DNA of 64,000 bases from Membranihabitans marinus (lineage in GTDB: Bacteria; Bacteroidota; Bacteroidia; Chitinophagales; Saprospiraceae). How positions within the stretch are numbered: position 1 is the first letter of the stretch; each line of letters opens with the position of its first letter. Shown in pieces: positions 16,538 through 26,573 of the stretch. A program made the position numbers and the translations under genes. The notes below the pieces were generated by a model. The model saw nothing but the letters and a program-made list of their open reading frames with translations, was not told where the DNA came from and made no database searches. The DNA lies in the NCBI RefSeq assembly GCF_019802045.1, contig NZ_JAHVHU010000006.1, forward strand, positions 62,001-126,000, read 5' to 3'.

Positions 16538-19393
16538 ATGGTACCACAAAAGCGCTTTTTTCTTCTATTGATTGTCTTCCATTTTATCACTTTGAATGAA
16601 GTATCTGCCCAGGAGATTTTTACACGATTCCGCAGTGTTATTCATTCGATAGATACCAACACCTGCAAGATAGCAGAAAAATTTTCTATAGACGAAGAAG
16701 ATGGAGCCTATATTATGCGAGATTTCAAGTTTCATCCCAACGGGCGATTGTATGCCATTACCCGGGCAGGCATCTTAGAAATTGATGCGATCACTTGGAC
16801 ATTGCGGGATATTATTCCCTGGACTCAGTTCACTGCTCCCCCTCAGTTTAATGTTCCCCACTTGGCACATAAAATTATTTTTGATGAAGAAGGCATAGGA
16901 ATGATAAGCGGAGGATCAATAGAAGGTAATTTATTTTTTTACTATGATATGCAGGATCGAAAATTGATCAAAGAAAGGATTATTTATCGTGAGGAGTATT
17001 CTCCAGCACTTGCTCCTTTTTCCAATAAAGTAGGTAAATACTTTTTCGTTGGAATTCAGAAGCAAGACAGCTTATTATTTGATTTTGAAACACTCCGCTA
17101 CGTGTATATTCCAACATGGCCTTTATTTGCAGATCATTTTGGTATCTTTTATAATTCTGGCGTAGAAAATAATCCTTGTACAAAGAATCCAGTTTTGGTG
17201 GGATTCGGTGAATATGAGAAGAAATGGAGTATTATAAAGGCGGATATATTTGAAGGAAAGCTTTCAGCCCTCTGTGCGGAAGAAATAGATATTCGATCAA
17301 GTCAAGTTACCACTCCTACCGACTTCCGAGATTCCCCTTTACGCATTGATCTCGATTCGGATAATTCCAGCGGACACATTACCGCAGGTTATTATGATAC
17401 CTTGTCCACGTGCCGAAAGGAAGTACCGGTGATGGATGATGTGGAGCTCTATACCTGCGGACAGGAGGTGGACTCTATTTCGTTCCGGCTGCGGTATTAT
17501 AATAATCCCCGGCTGCCGGAGGAACGCATTTACTCAGAGGACTTTTCAGATCAGTTGGCAGAATCTTCACCCGGTCGGTACGTCTGGCAGAACACCCATG
17601 GAGTAAAAGAGGACAAGATCAAAGAATACCTCCAAAGCCTGCGGTACCGGGCTAGCTGGTCTGACCCGGAGGAGCGGGAAAGGGTGGTGATGACCACTAT
17701 GCACGTGGGCGAAGACAGCACGACTTCCTGGTCGGTGTATCAGCTGGAGACCGATGAGGTGTATGCCGGGCAGGATACGACCATCACCTACTGCCCTGAC
17801 GACCCCTCTCTGGAATTAACCGATTACTTGAGTCCCGGGGTGAGGAAAGATGGCCGGATCGAGCCGGAACTTGATGCGGGTGGTCCGGTCTTCACACCGG
17901 GCACAGATGCCGATGGGGACTATCTGTATATACTACAGAATATGGACTGTGCCGATACGGCGGTGCTTACGGTGGAGTCGCTGGAGACGGATCTGGAAGA
18001 TCTGGAGCTGGATGCGGTTACTGTGTGCCAGGGTCAACAAACACGGATCGGCTTTCCACCCGGAAAATATGACTCCATCGAATGGTGGGATGGCAGCACG
18101 GGAGACTCGACATGGATTAGTGCGGATGATACAGATCATTTTGTCATAGTGAGACAGGATGGTTGCGGTATTACCGTCCCGATCACCGTGATCGAACAAC
18201 ATGTGGAAGGAATAGCAGGACGGGATACCACGATCCAGTACTGTGCGGGTGAGGCTGTGATAGACTTGACTAAGACCTTGGGATTATCCGGTGAATATAA
18301 GTATGAGACTTCGCCGCGCTTGTCCGCCTCTGGAGGATCTGGTGGCTCTCTGGTTTTTGATCCTGCGGTAAACTCAAGTGGGGCATATCAGCTTATAGCC
18401 AGTACCGGAGGTTGTACAGATACGACCACTATGGAAATGGAAAAAACGATGACTCAGGAACTGGTTCTGGATCCGGTCCGGTTGTGCGCAGGCACTTCCC
18501 AGCGTATCGGGCTGGAGCCGGGGGTCTATGGTCAGGTCACCTGGTGGAATGGTGATAGTGGGGATTCAACGACGATATCCAATATGAATACTGGACCTTT
18601 TACCGTGGAAACAGAAAAAGATGGATGCACCTATCAGGGTGAAGTCGATCTGACCATCGTTCCTGAGGTGGTCGTGCCGGATTATTATCCGGAACAACTT
18701 ACGATCTGCGCCGGGGAACCACAAATGATACCTGTTTCGGGGCTGGACTCTGTGCTATGGAATGAAAAGACTTATTATCCGGGGGAGAAAATCACCATCA
18801 ACCGTGATGGAGAATTTACCTTGCAAGGTTATCAGGAAGGGTGCTTTACGGATAAATCCATAATGGTAAACGTCATAAACGATCCTTCTGTTGAGTTCTC
18901 ACGTATAGCGGAATGGTGTGGCGGAGAGTCTTTGACGATTAAGCTTCCGGAGGATCATGCAACCTGGCAATTCCGATGGAAAGATAGCACTGACTCAAGG
19001 ATCAAAATGATAGACAGCACAGGACGCTATCCTTTTCTGATTATTTCAGATTTGTGCGAATATACCAGCTTTTTTGAGGTGGTAGGTGATGCCGACTGCG
19101 ACGACGACTGCACCGTCTCCATACCCAATGCCATCACGCCGAATGGCGACGGGATAAATGATCATCTGGAAGTGTTTTCTTCTTGTAATATCAGAGTGAC
19201 AGAAATCCGGATCTTCGATAAATGGGGTGGGGAGCTATACAGGGTGCAGGGTGGTGAAGTGGAGGCTTCCATCTGGGCAGATCTTCCTCCGGGGGTGGTG
19301 ATGGTGCAGGTACGGTATGAGACCAATCCTCCGGCGGCGGGCAAGGCCGGGGTGGTGAAGACGGAGGTTCAGGGGGTGTTGGTGGTGAAATGA
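16538..19393 (+). CDS. Large secreted T9SS type B sorting-domain protein
   Basis: 951 residues with a signal peptide (KRFFLLLIVFHFITLNEVSAQ). Residues ~30-280 are propeller-like (FHPNGRLYAITRAGILEID), followed by the conserved stretch RIDLDSDNSSGHITAGYYD. Residues ~400-840 hold a chain of repeated cysteine-containing units, with AGQDTTITYCPDD / AGRDTTIQYCAGE and VCQGQQTRIGFPPGKYDSI / LCAGTSQRIGLEPGVYGQV showing internal duplication. Residues ~866-951 are the gliding-motility-type C-terminal domain (AITPNGDGINDHLEVF ... IFDKWGGELYRV) that targets proteins through T9SS. It should be a cell-surface protein; ligand unknown. It is a paralogue of the gene at 29604-31985, and its tail is copied in the pseudogene at 13640-14318. 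Confidence 0.88.
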   Translation: MVPQKRFFLLLIVFHFITLNEVSAQEIFTRFRSVIHSIDTNTCKIAEKFSIDEEDGAYIMRDFKFHPNGRLYAITRAGILEIDAITWTLRDIIPWTQFTAPPQFNVPHLAHKIIFDEEGIGMISGGSIEGNLFFYYDMQDRKLIKERIIYREEYSPALAPFSNKVGKYFFVGIQKQDSLLFDFETLRYVYIPTWPLFADHFGIFYNSGVENNPCTKNPVLVGFGEYEKKWSIIKADIFEGKLSALCAEEIDIRSSQVTTPTDFRDSPLRIDLDSDNSSGHITAGYYDTLSTCRKEVPVMDDVELYTCGQEVDSISFRLRYYNNPRLPEERIYSEDFSDQLAESSPGRYVWQNTHGVKEDKIKEYLQSLRYRASWSDPEERERVVMTTMHVGEDSTTSWSVYQLETDEVYAGQDTTITYCPDDPSLELTDYLSPGVRKDGRIEPELDAGGPVFTPGTDADGDYLYILQNMDCADTAVLTVESLETDLEDLELDAVTVCQGQQTRIGFPPGKYDSIEWWDGSTGDSTWISADDTDHFVIVRQDGCGITVPITVIEQHVEGIAGRDTTIQYCAGEAVIDLTKTLGLSGEYKYETSPRLSASGGSGGSLVFDPAVNSSGAYQLIASTGGCTDTTTMEMEKTMTQELVLDPVRLCAGTSQRIGLEPGVYGQVTWWNGDSGDSTTISNMNTGPFTVETEKDGCTYQGEVDLTIVPEVVVPDYYPEQLTICAGEPQMIPVSGLDSVLWNEKTYYPGEKITINRDGEFTLQGYQEGCFTDKSIMVNVINDPSVEFSRIAEWCGGESLTIKLPEDHATWQFRWKDSTDSRIKMIDSTGRYPFLIISDLCEYTSFFEVVGDADCDDDCTVSIPNAITPNGDGINDHLEVFSSCNIRVTEIRIFDKWGGELYRVQGGEVEASIWADLPPGVVMVQVRYETNPPAAGKAGVVKTEVQGVLVVK

Positions 19394-20079
19394 ACTCAAT
19401 TTTTCCCGTTATTTCATCAGCTGTGATCAACTGAGCAACCAGTGTGAGCTTACGAACCATTTCACCTAGCGTTTTCCCTTGCGGGTAATAAACCAATCCT
19501 GAATGATCAACGAATTTGCGTACGTATTTAATATTACATTTGTAACTGACTGAACAAGGTATATAGATTATGGTCACTCCGATTGTGTAATATAATTTAG
19601 GACTTAGGCATAGAACTCATAAAAGATGATATTTCTTATAGAAAACTGGGTTTCAACGAAAACACATTGATTATGCCAAAAGCTTGCCAAAGCACATCGC
19701 CAAATTAAAAATCACATTTGCTATTCAAAATCATTCCAAAATTTTTATTCCATTGAAGCCCGGTCATGCCATAGGCTGATGAACATGCCTGTGTTAAACA
19801 CTGCATGACATACTTTTGCATAGCAAAATGTGTCCACCAAAGGCATAATCCTGCATATGAAAATTATCCTGGGCACGGAGCTAGAAGCTCCGGCTACTTT
19901 TTCGATTGAGTTAAACTATCAACCAATAACACTAATTATCATTTAGGCAAGACGTGTTAAATCTATACTAATCACACCATTATATATGGTTTACTAATGT
20001 ATTTTGGATTATATTAGATTCATTGGTTGATACAAACAAACATCAACCATCATTTATTTAACCTATAAAACAAATACAC
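19394..20079. other. 686-base intergenic region
   Basis: No gene supported. The minus-strand frame 19191-19577 is a shadow rich in Pro and Ser caused by the T9SS tail. A small hairpin GGAGCTAGAAGCTCC lies near 19877. The last 150 bases, AT-rich, should contain the csbD promoter, but I see no clear TAnnTTTG box. Confidence 0.5.
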
Positions 20080-20271
20080 ATGAGCGCATTTGAAGATAAG
20101 CTGAAAGGAAACTGGAACGTCGTTAAAGGTAAACTAAAACAACAATACGGAGACCTGACCGATAATGATCTCCAGTACACCGAAGGGAAAGAAGACGAAT
20201 TGCTGGGCCGGATTCAGAAAAAAACCGGTAAAACCAAGCAGGAAGTCAAAGATTACATCGACAGTATTTAA
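20080..20271 (+). CDS. CsbD-family stress-response protein
   Basis: 63 residues, typical of this family of small, hydrophilic, abundant general-stress proteins of unknown biochemical role. It matches the family pattern throughout: [20 protein letters not shown], then [20 protein letters not shown] and [17 protein letters not shown] long AT-rich leader and the isolated position suggest a monocistronic unit. A palindromic element starts only a few bases after its stop, so that element forms the 3' end of any transcript. Confidence 0.92.
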   Translation: MSAFEDKLKGNWNVVKGKLKQQYGDLTDNDLQYTEGKEDELLGRIQKKTGKTKQEVKDYIDSI

Positions 20272-20277
20272 AAGATA

Positions 20278-20445
20278 CTAATGTGCCCCAATCATAAGTA
20301 AAAGATACTATTGAAGAGATTATTTTTTGACATATTCAAGAAACCAAACCGCATCTAGCCCTAGCTAAATAAGGATTTGGATGATGAAGATAGGGGAAAA
20401 AAGAAGCCATCAATAGTCTTTGGCATTAATGAATTGGTGCACTAG
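20278..20445. repeat. CTAG-type palindromic element, copy 3
   Basis: The left end is CTAATGTGCCCCAATCATAA and the right end GAATTGGTGCACTAG. Internal landmarks match copy 4 (GATACTATTGAAGAGATTAT, AAGGATTTGGATGATGAAGA). It starts 7 bases after the csbD stop codon. Confidence 0.8.
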
Positions 20446-20481
20446 ATTGGACAAATCTTATAAATCTGTCAAATCTTAAAC

Positions 20482-20517
20482 GCCACTGATCAAAATATGG
20501 TTAGTGGCATTTTTTTT
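20482..20517 (+). terminator. Rho-independent terminator
   Basis: GCCACTGA (20482-20489) pairs with TTAGTGGC (20501-20508, one G-U pair) and is followed by ATTTTTTTT. It is placed to end csbD transcription after the palindromic element. Confidence 0.75.
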
Positions 20518-20680
20518 ATAAGATAATAGATTAAGAACGCTCACCATAGAAAAAGTTGCCAGAAGTAATGGGGTCCTATTCTCAGTCCTTCATCAAATAT
20601 CCACTTCTCCACTCATTTTGGGCTTTAAAATTACCTTTTTAGCCTAATTTTCACCATATTGATAAATAAAGAATCAGAAT

Positions 20681-22054
20681 ATGTCCAACACCAAGCCGTC
20701 CCACGCCGTAAGCACCAATCCGTACACCGGAGAAACCATCCGGCGCTATACGTATCACACCGATCAGGAAATCAAGGAAAAAATAGAGTTAGCCGACCGA
20801 ACCTTTGACACGTGGAAAAACACAGGCCTCATTGAACGGCAACATCTTATGATGCAAGTGGCTGAATTACTGCAAAAATATAAAAATCAGTACGCCCGGG
20901 TCATGACCTCGGAAATGGGCAAACCCATATCCCAAGCGGAAGATGAGGTTGAAAAATGTGCCTGGGTGTGTCGGTTTTATGCCAAAAACGCCCCTTCCCT
21001 TCTAAAACCGGAAATTATCCATACCGATGCGACCGAAAGCTATGTTCGCCACGATCCCCTGGGCGTTATCCTGGCCGTTATGCCCTGGAATTACCCCTTT
21101 TGGCAGTTGTTTCGGTTTGCCGCTCCCAATCTGATTGCGGGGAATACCGCTATATTGAAGCATGCGTCCAATGTCACCGGTAGTGCGCTGAAGCTCGAGA
21201 ATATTTTCCTCAAAGCGGGCTATCCGGAGGGTGTTTTTCAAACCATCATTGCTTCTTCAGACCAAATTCCGACCGTCATCGATCATCCCTCCATTGTCGC
21301 TGCGACCCTTACCGGAAGTACCCCGGCCGGTCAGTCCGTCGCCAGCCAGTGTGGTCAAAACATCAAGAAAACGGTCCTCGAACTTGGTGGTAGCAACGCT
21401 TGTGTGGTATTCGACGATGCCGATCTGGATGCCCACATAGACACGCTTTTGCAAGCACGGTATCAGAACACGGGACAGAGCTGTATCGCCGGTAAACGAT
21501 TCATTGTCCTGCCGGAGATCTACGACACTTTCTTATCCCGGTTCCAGGACGAAGTGCAAAAGATAAAAAGCGGTGATCCGATGGATCGCGATACGGAGAT
21601 CGGTCCCATGGCGACCGAAAAGCTGGCCAAAGAGTTGGAAGACCAGGTTCAAAGGTCCGTGGAAAAAGGGGCTAAAATTGTCCTTGGCGGAACCCGAGAG
21701 GGTGCAAAGTTCGAACCGACCATCCTGACGGAAGTGGAACCCGGCATGGCGGCATTTGATGAAGAGACCTTTGGTCCTGTAGCAGCTATTATCAGAGCCA
21801 AAGATGATGATCATGCCATCGAATTGGTCAACCAATCGGAGTTTGGCCTGGGAGCTTCACTATTTACAGAAAACATTGAAAAAGCCCGGAGATACATCCC
21901 CCTCATTGAGGATGGCGCTGTATTTGTGAACGATCTGGTCAAGTCCGATCCCCGTCTGCCTTTTGGTGGGACGAAAATTTCCGGTTATGGCCGTGAACTT
22001 TCCCGGGCCGGAATGCGCGAATTCACCAATCAGAAGACGGTGTATATTAAGTAA
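20681..22054 (+). CDS. gabD: NAD(P)-dependent succinate-semialdehyde dehydrogenase-type aldehyde dehydrogenase
   Basis: 457 residues, the short form of the SSADH class, which oxidises succinate semialdehyde to succinate in GABA or 4-hydroxybutyrate breakdown. Motifs: VMPWNYPFWQLFRFAAP, ATLTGSTPAGQSVAS, the catalytic glutamate block VLELGGSNACVVF, catalytic Cys268 in NTGQSCIAGKR, EETFGPVAAI, and PFGGTKISGYGRELS near the C-terminus. ATG 20681 is the first start and gives the family's normal N-terminus. It is a stand-alone gene. Succinate semialdehyde is the likely, not proven, substrate. Confidence 0.9.
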   Translation: MSNTKPSHAVSTNPYTGETIRRYTYHTDQEIKEKIELADRTFDTWKNTGLIERQHLMMQVAELLQKYKNQYARVMTSEMGKPISQAEDEVEKCAWVCRFYAKNAPSLLKPEIIHTDATESYVRHDPLGVILAVMPWNYPFWQLFRFAAPNLIAGNTAILKHASNVTGSALKLENIFLKAGYPEGVFQTIIASSDQIPTVIDHPSIVAATLTGSTPAGQSVASQCGQNIKKTVLELGGSNACVVFDDADLDAHIDTLLQARYQNTGQSCIAGKRFIVLPEIYDTFLSRFQDEVQKIKSGDPMDRDTEIGPMATEKLAKELEDQVQRSVEKGAKIVLGGTREGAKFEPTILTEVEPGMAAFDEETFGPVAAIIRAKDDDHAIELVNQSEFGLGASLFTENIEKARRYIPLIEDGAVFVNDLVKSDPRLPFGGTKISGYGRELSRAGMREFTNQKTVYIK

Positions 22055-22556
22055 TATATTTTATTGATAGGTATTCTATTGGTGTATTTCATATATCCTT
22101 GGAATTTATTTTCCACTTTGTCTTGACACAAAGTGGAGCAAAAGTCAAGGAAAAATGATCGCAAACCCTCAAGGCTGGCTCCCGCACCCACGCATTTTTC
22201 CAACGCCACGCACCGCAAATGTCGAGCTCACGTATATCCTGGGGCTTAGTGTTCCGACAAACATGCATATGATCCTTTCCTTTCATTCCTTGTATTTACT
22301 CTTCGGATATGCACCTCCAAAGAAGTGCAGACAATTATAAGCCCCGTATCGGCGAATTCCCCTGTAGGAATATAACCGTAGGGTGAATTCAGCGAATGGC
22401 CTCAAGCCATTTCTCGAATCTTTCATCACCATATAATCTCCTTTTCAAATATAGCGTATTTCTGTATCTTATGTACTGCAGAAGAAATGAATACCATTGG
22501 GTTGAATAGAGCGCATAGAAATGTTACCTTGCATTTTCCAAAATGCCTGGTTTTCA
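22055..22556. other. 502-base intergenic region
   Basis: No gene supported. A CCACTTTGT/ACAAAGTGG hairpin lies at 22113-22136, without a T run. A GTATCGGCGAATTC block near 22347 recurs near 47025. It separates the convergent SSADH gene and DUF4249 operon. Confidence 0.5.
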
Positions 22557-23507
22557 TCACAGTGGTATAACCCTAATATCTTCATTATATAATCCAAAGA
22601 CACCAAATACAGATCCATCTTCAGTATGAAAATTGGAATGAAAAGGACGAATGGGCTGGAAGATATCCTCACCGATGGAATGGGTACCATGTATTTCACG
22701 GATCAATTGGGCAATGTCAGATGAAAGGTAGGAAATACTCACACGGATGTCAACCGGAGGAGCTAATGTATCGTGCGGGTTACGCCGGACAATTTGGGCA
22801 AAATCGGAAATTGCATCATAACGCTCCCACTGACTTGGTGCCGGGTAGATCAGGTCATTATTGAATATTTGGTTGTTCAAATCCTTCTTATAGTTATCTT
22901 CGATCGCATCTTCCGGAAACTTCCCGTTGATGGATATGGCATGTACAGGACTATAAACGGAACCCAGTGTGCAGGTCACGATACATCCCGAACCGGTGCA
23001 ATTCATGTTAAATTCCTCGACAATAGGTTTTAACGGTAAGAGAACAAGACTTGACCTGTAGTGGTTTTGTGTTCCCGGTTCGAATACTTCCATAGCATAG
23101 AATTGACCGGGTTCGATTTGGAGCGAATCCGGCGGGATTGACAGAAATATAGTTTGAACGAAAAAGTTGTTGTCTTTCACCACGGACACGGAATCCAGCT
23201 GAAACGCAACTATCTGTTGATTCTTATGGGTCAGAAACGCCTGAATATCTGGCAGCTCGGGGGCTTTGCCGGGAAAGCCGGCCACTGGTTGACTGTACTT
23301 GATCACTGCCCTTCCACCAGACTGGGGACTGGCCACTGCATGGATAATGAGTTCTTCGTCGTAATCAGGCAAATCAAATGGAACGGAGTCGCTGATTTCA
23401 CAGCTTGCCAGTATCCAAAAGGATAAAAATGCCCACACCAGGGTAGTAAATATCTGTTGGTGTAAATGAGGTAGATCTCTGTCGTTGAGTTTCATGATCG
23501 AAAGCAT
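22557..23507 (-). CDS. DUF4249 lipoprotein, partner of the TonB-dependent receptor
   Basis: 316 residues as drawn; ATG at residue 5 (23495, MKLNDRDLPH) is an equally good start. The signal peptide ends FWILASC, a lipobox. The mature protein begins with the DUF4249 pattern (FDLPDYDEELIIHAVASPQ, then a Pro-rich strand region). In Bacteroidota, DUF4249 lipoproteins are encoded beside TonB-dependent receptors and are thought to sit on the cell surface with them. Here the gene starts 4 bases after the receptor gene. It is last in the four-gene operon. The transported ligand is unknown. Confidence 0.85.
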   Translation of the reverse strand: MLSIMKLNDRDLPHLHQQIFTTLVWAFLSFWILASCEISDSVPFDLPDYDEELIIHAVASPQSGGRAVIKYSQPVAGFPGKAPELPDIQAFLTHKNQQIVAFQLDSVSVVKDNNFFVQTIFLSIPPDSLQIEPGQFYAMEVFEPGTQNHYRSSLVLLPLKPIVEEFNMNCTGSGCIVTCTLGSVYSPVHAISINGKFPEDAIEDNYKKDLNNQIFNNDLIYPAPSQWERYDAISDFAQIVRRNPHDTLAPPVDIRVSISYLSSDIAQLIREIHGTHSIGEDIFQPIRPFHSNFHTEDGSVFGVFGLYNEDIRVIPL

Positions 23508-23510
23508 TTT

Positions 23511-25853
23511 TTATAATTCAAAGCCGTAATGAAAACCAGGTATTATTGGAATGAAGCCTTTTACAGTTAATCGACCATTCTCCGGATAGGCATAGAACGG
23601 ATTGACATGATTACACACATTGTAAAAACTGATACCAAACCATTGCTTATTTCCTCGCTTTTTAGTGAACCATTCCCGATCCAGACTAAGGTCGAGACGA
23701 TGATAAGCCGGCAACCTGGAATTGTTAATACTTTTGACCATCGGATAGCGGCCACTTATTATTTCATCTCTGGTGCTCAGACTATTGGATAAGGTGAACG
23801 GTCGACCGGATCGGTAATCCCATTGCGCGGACAACTGATATCCTTTGCGGAATTTATAAATCAGTAATATATTGACACTGTTCCGATAATCAAAATCAGC
23901 ATTGAAAGACCGACCATGGTTTAGTCCTTCAAATTGCGATTTGCTGTGTGCCCAGGTATAAGATAGTGATCCGTGGAATTTCCCTGCCGTTTTTTGCATG
24001 AGAAATTCCATTCCATAGGTGTTCGAGGTGCCATTTCGCAGCAGGTGCTCGTCATATTGGACGACCGATACATCGGGATCGATGCCCGGTTGGAATCTGT
24101 TCAGCAGGCTTTGATGTTTGTAGAACACTTCTAAGGATACATTGGCTTCCGAAAGCCAGGAGTTGCGATCCCTAAAATGATGAAAAGCACCCATCGCCCA
24201 CTGATGAGATCGGGATGGTGGAGTCAAACGATCGGATGTAGTGTAGAATTCTCTAAAATACCCTTCGGATTCTGTATAACTCAGCAAGTGGCTGTATTGT
24301 CGTTGTAAGTTGTAGGCAGCATTAAGGGTGGTATTGGGCGTGAGATCATAGGATACCAGTGCTTTGGGTTCGTACATCCAATTGATATAGTCATCATATT
24401 GATACCGCGGTAACCGGATTCCGGCTTTAATTCGCAAGCGACCGTTCACATGATAAACAGCATCTGTAAAAATACTGGAGACATAGGCAGGTTGTCTGTT
24501 TCCTTTAAGATCAGTGGAATTCCGTGGTGTATAATTGCCATTGACGGCCAAACCTGATGTCCGATCGAGGTACAGATCATATCGGATGGTTTCGTGATCT
24601 ACACCAAAATTGATTTCCCATAAATCATCAATTTTTTTATCACCATGGATCATTGCTTTAAGTGTGCGGATCGTGTTTCCTGTATGACGGTACTCCACTT
24701 CCTCCCCTTTTTGATTATCCATATTATTCGGCAGACCGGATTTTCCCAAATCCTCAAAAAAATGCCGGTACGATGAGGAGCTCAGGTGACCGCGAACAGC
24801 TGTGGTCTCATCCCTATGCCAGACATAATTGAGGGCATAGGTTTGATTGAGAATATTGTATTCATCATCGCTTATATAGCCGGATTCATTTTCGATTAAA
24901 AACAATTTATCCGATCCCCTGAAGGCAGAAAAAGATAATTGCTGGTTGTTACCGATCCGCGCTGTGACTTTTCCATTGACATCGTAAAAGGTGAATAAAG
25001 GCGAATTGCCTTCTCGGTCTCCTTTTTTGATTTGATTGACCCGGTGTCGCAAGAAAAGCAGGTCCATAAAAGTCCGACGTCCACCGATCATATAACTCAC
25101 CTTGTCTTTCCAGAGTGGGCCGGACAGGTGTGCCTTAGTCGAAATGGGACTCAGATCTGCTGAAAATTTATGTTCTTTGTAATTACCGGACTTCGAATGA
25201 ATATCCATCACGGAAGACAATCGACCGCCATACCTTGAAGGCCAATACCCCTTGTAGAAATCAACCGACCGGATCATATCGGAATGGAACATAGAAACCA
25301 AACCTGCAAAGTGATTGACATTGTATAAGGGAGCGCCGTCGAGTAAAATCAGGTTTTCATCCTGATCACCTCCTCGCACGAACATATGCGCATACCCATC
25401 CTTCCCAGCCGACACTCCGGGGAGGAAAGTGATGGACTTCATGATGTCCGGGTCGCCATTAAAGGAAGGCAAGGCTTCTATAAATTCCATGGATACATTC
25501 TGACGTCCTTCAGCGGCGCGACGGTTGAACGGATCCTCTGCAAAAATAACGACTTCATCCATCGCCTGGACTGCCAGTGCAACGGTATACGAAGATTGAC
25601 CTTCCGATAGGGTCAGTAGAGAATCCCTATACCCCACGTAACTGATCGTGATCGTGTCGCCTGGACGACCGACTAAACTAATCCGGCCTTCTGTATCGGC
25701 CGTTTGTCCTTCCTGGGTACGATGATTTCGGGCATGAGCATGGTACATCGGCTCACCCGATTCTTTTGCAACTACTCTTATTGAGATGGATTGGCCCCAT
25801 AGGAAGATTGGAACGAAGCTTAGTATCCAAATGGGTAGTATTTTATGATACAT
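23511..25853 (-). CDS. TonB-dependent outer-membrane receptor with N-terminal carboxypeptidase-like domain
   Basis: About 780 residues from ATG 25853, which follows an AAAAGG leader and gives the signal peptide MYHKILPIWILSFVPIFLWG; an upstream ATG at 25883 would add ten residues. Order of domains: a carboxypeptidase-regulatory-like fold (~20-100, HAHARNHRTQEGQTADTEGR, SYVGYRDSLL); a plug domain (~105-220) with AHMFVRGGDQDENLILLDG and YKGYWPSRYGGRLSSVMDI; then a 22-strand-type barrel ending in FHYGFEL with a terminal aromatic pattern. It imports an unknown ligand using TonB energy. It is third in the operon, 13 bases after the small barrel protein and 4 before DUF4249. Confidence 0.92.
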   Translation of the reverse strand: MYHKILPIWILSFVPIFLWGQSISIRVVAKESGEPMYHAHARNHRTQEGQTADTEGRISLVGRPGDTITISYVGYRDSLLTLSEGQSSYTVALAVQAMDEVVIFAEDPFNRRAAEGRQNVSMEFIEALPSFNGDPDIMKSITFLPGVSAGKDGYAHMFVRGGDQDENLILLDGAPLYNVNHFAGLVSMFHSDMIRSVDFYKGYWPSRYGGRLSSVMDIHSKSGNYKEHKFSADLSPISTKAHLSGPLWKDKVSYMIGGRRTFMDLLFLRHRVNQIKKGDREGNSPLFTFYDVNGKVTARIGNNQQLSFSAFRGSDKLFLIENESGYISDDEYNILNQTYALNYVWHRDETTAVRGHLSSSSYRHFFEDLGKSGLPNNMDNQKGEEVEYRHTGNTIRTLKAMIHGDKKIDDLWEINFGVDHETIRYDLYLDRTSGLAVNGNYTPRNSTDLKGNRQPAYVSSIFTDAVYHVNGRLRIKAGIRLPRYQYDDYINWMYEPKALVSYDLTPNTTLNAAYNLQRQYSHLLSYTESEGYFREFYTTSDRLTPPSRSHQWAMGAFHHFRDRNSWLSEANVSLEVFYKHQSLLNRFQPGIDPDVSVVQYDEHLLRNGTSNTYGMEFLMQKTAGKFHGSLSYTWAHSKSQFEGLNHGRSFNADFDYRNSVNILLIYKFRKGYQLSAQWDYRSGRPFTLSNSLSTRDEIISGRYPMVKSINNSRLPAYHRLDLSLDREWFTKKRGNKQWFGISFYNVCNHVNPFYAYPENGRLTVKGFIPIIPGFHYGFEL

Positions 25854-25895
25854 ATTGCCTTTTAGCGAAATTGTACTAATCATGGTGATACCACA

Positions 25896-26543
25896 CTACT
25901 TCAGGGTATATCTGAGATTTAAAGTGGCTCCCATATCACGCCGGTCTAAACTGCTATGGCCGGCCAAATGAGGTTTAACCTGCTCCCGAGCCAATATATC
26001 TATAAACGCTGTGAGATCCAATCGGATCCGGGGCGTGAGCCGGGTGAAAACACCGAGATGGCCCGCCGGAATCCATTTCCGATAGGTGAAGTTTGGATGC
26101 CGGAGCGACGAAAATCTATAGTTCATGCGCGCACCTATCAAAAATCCAGTGCCTTCGAACACATTGAAAGACAAGGAAGCGGGTATCTGTACATACCAGT
26201 CCCGCCGACTTACTTTATGGGCATAATCCCACCCATTGCTGACGCCACCTTCATCAATTTTCAATCCTACGGCATAATATCCGCCGTTGACTATGTTGAT
26301 ACCCAGTTCCCATTCGGTGATCGTTTCTTTCACCAACGATCCGGACATGGAGGCACCGGCCAGGAAAACAGGTCCTCCCAGGAACCGCTCCCCAAGTCGT
26401 TTGCTTTGAAAGTTGATATCATTGAAGTAGCTGAGCCCTCCGCCGGCATGTATATTCCAGTTTATCTGACCATAGGAAGTACCCATATACAGCAAACAAG
26501 CAGAAAGAATAATCACTGTTTTTATCATGTCAGTTTTGATCAT
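25896..26543 (-). CDS. Small outer-membrane beta-barrel protein
   Basis: 215 residues with a signal peptide (IKTVIILSACLLYMGTSYG). The mature part is a run of amphipathic strands with Gly and aromatic residues (WNIHAGGGLSYFNDINF, FEGTGFLIGARMNYRF) and ends LNLRYTLK. This is typical of an 8-stranded PorT/OmpA-like barrel. An internal ATG at residue 6 is also possible. It sits between the phase-variable lipoprotein (31 bases upstream) and the receptor gene (start 43 bases downstream). No specific family is recognised. Confidence 0.7.
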   Translation of the reverse strand: MIKTDMIKTVIILSACLLYMGTSYGQINWNIHAGGGLSYFNDINFQSKRLGERFLGGPVFLAGASMSGSLVKETITEWELGINIVNGGYYAVGLKIDEGGVSNGWDYAHKVSRRDWYVQIPASLSFNVFEGTGFLIGARMNYRFSSLRHPNFTYRKWIPAGHLGVFTRLTPRIRLDLTAFIDILAREQVKPHLAGHSSLDRRDMGATLNLRYTLK

Positions 26544-26573
26544 AAAACAAAATTGTTTTCTATTATACTATTT

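Noticed and set aside
19191-19577. 128-residue Pro-rich minus-strand frame
   Set aside because: Shadow of the Gly-rich T9SS tail on the other strand.
22113-22136. CCACTTTGT/ACAAAGTGG hairpin as terminator of the SSADH gene
   Set aside because: No T run follows, and similar TTGTCTTGACACAAAG strings are, as I recall, common repeats in Bacteroidota.
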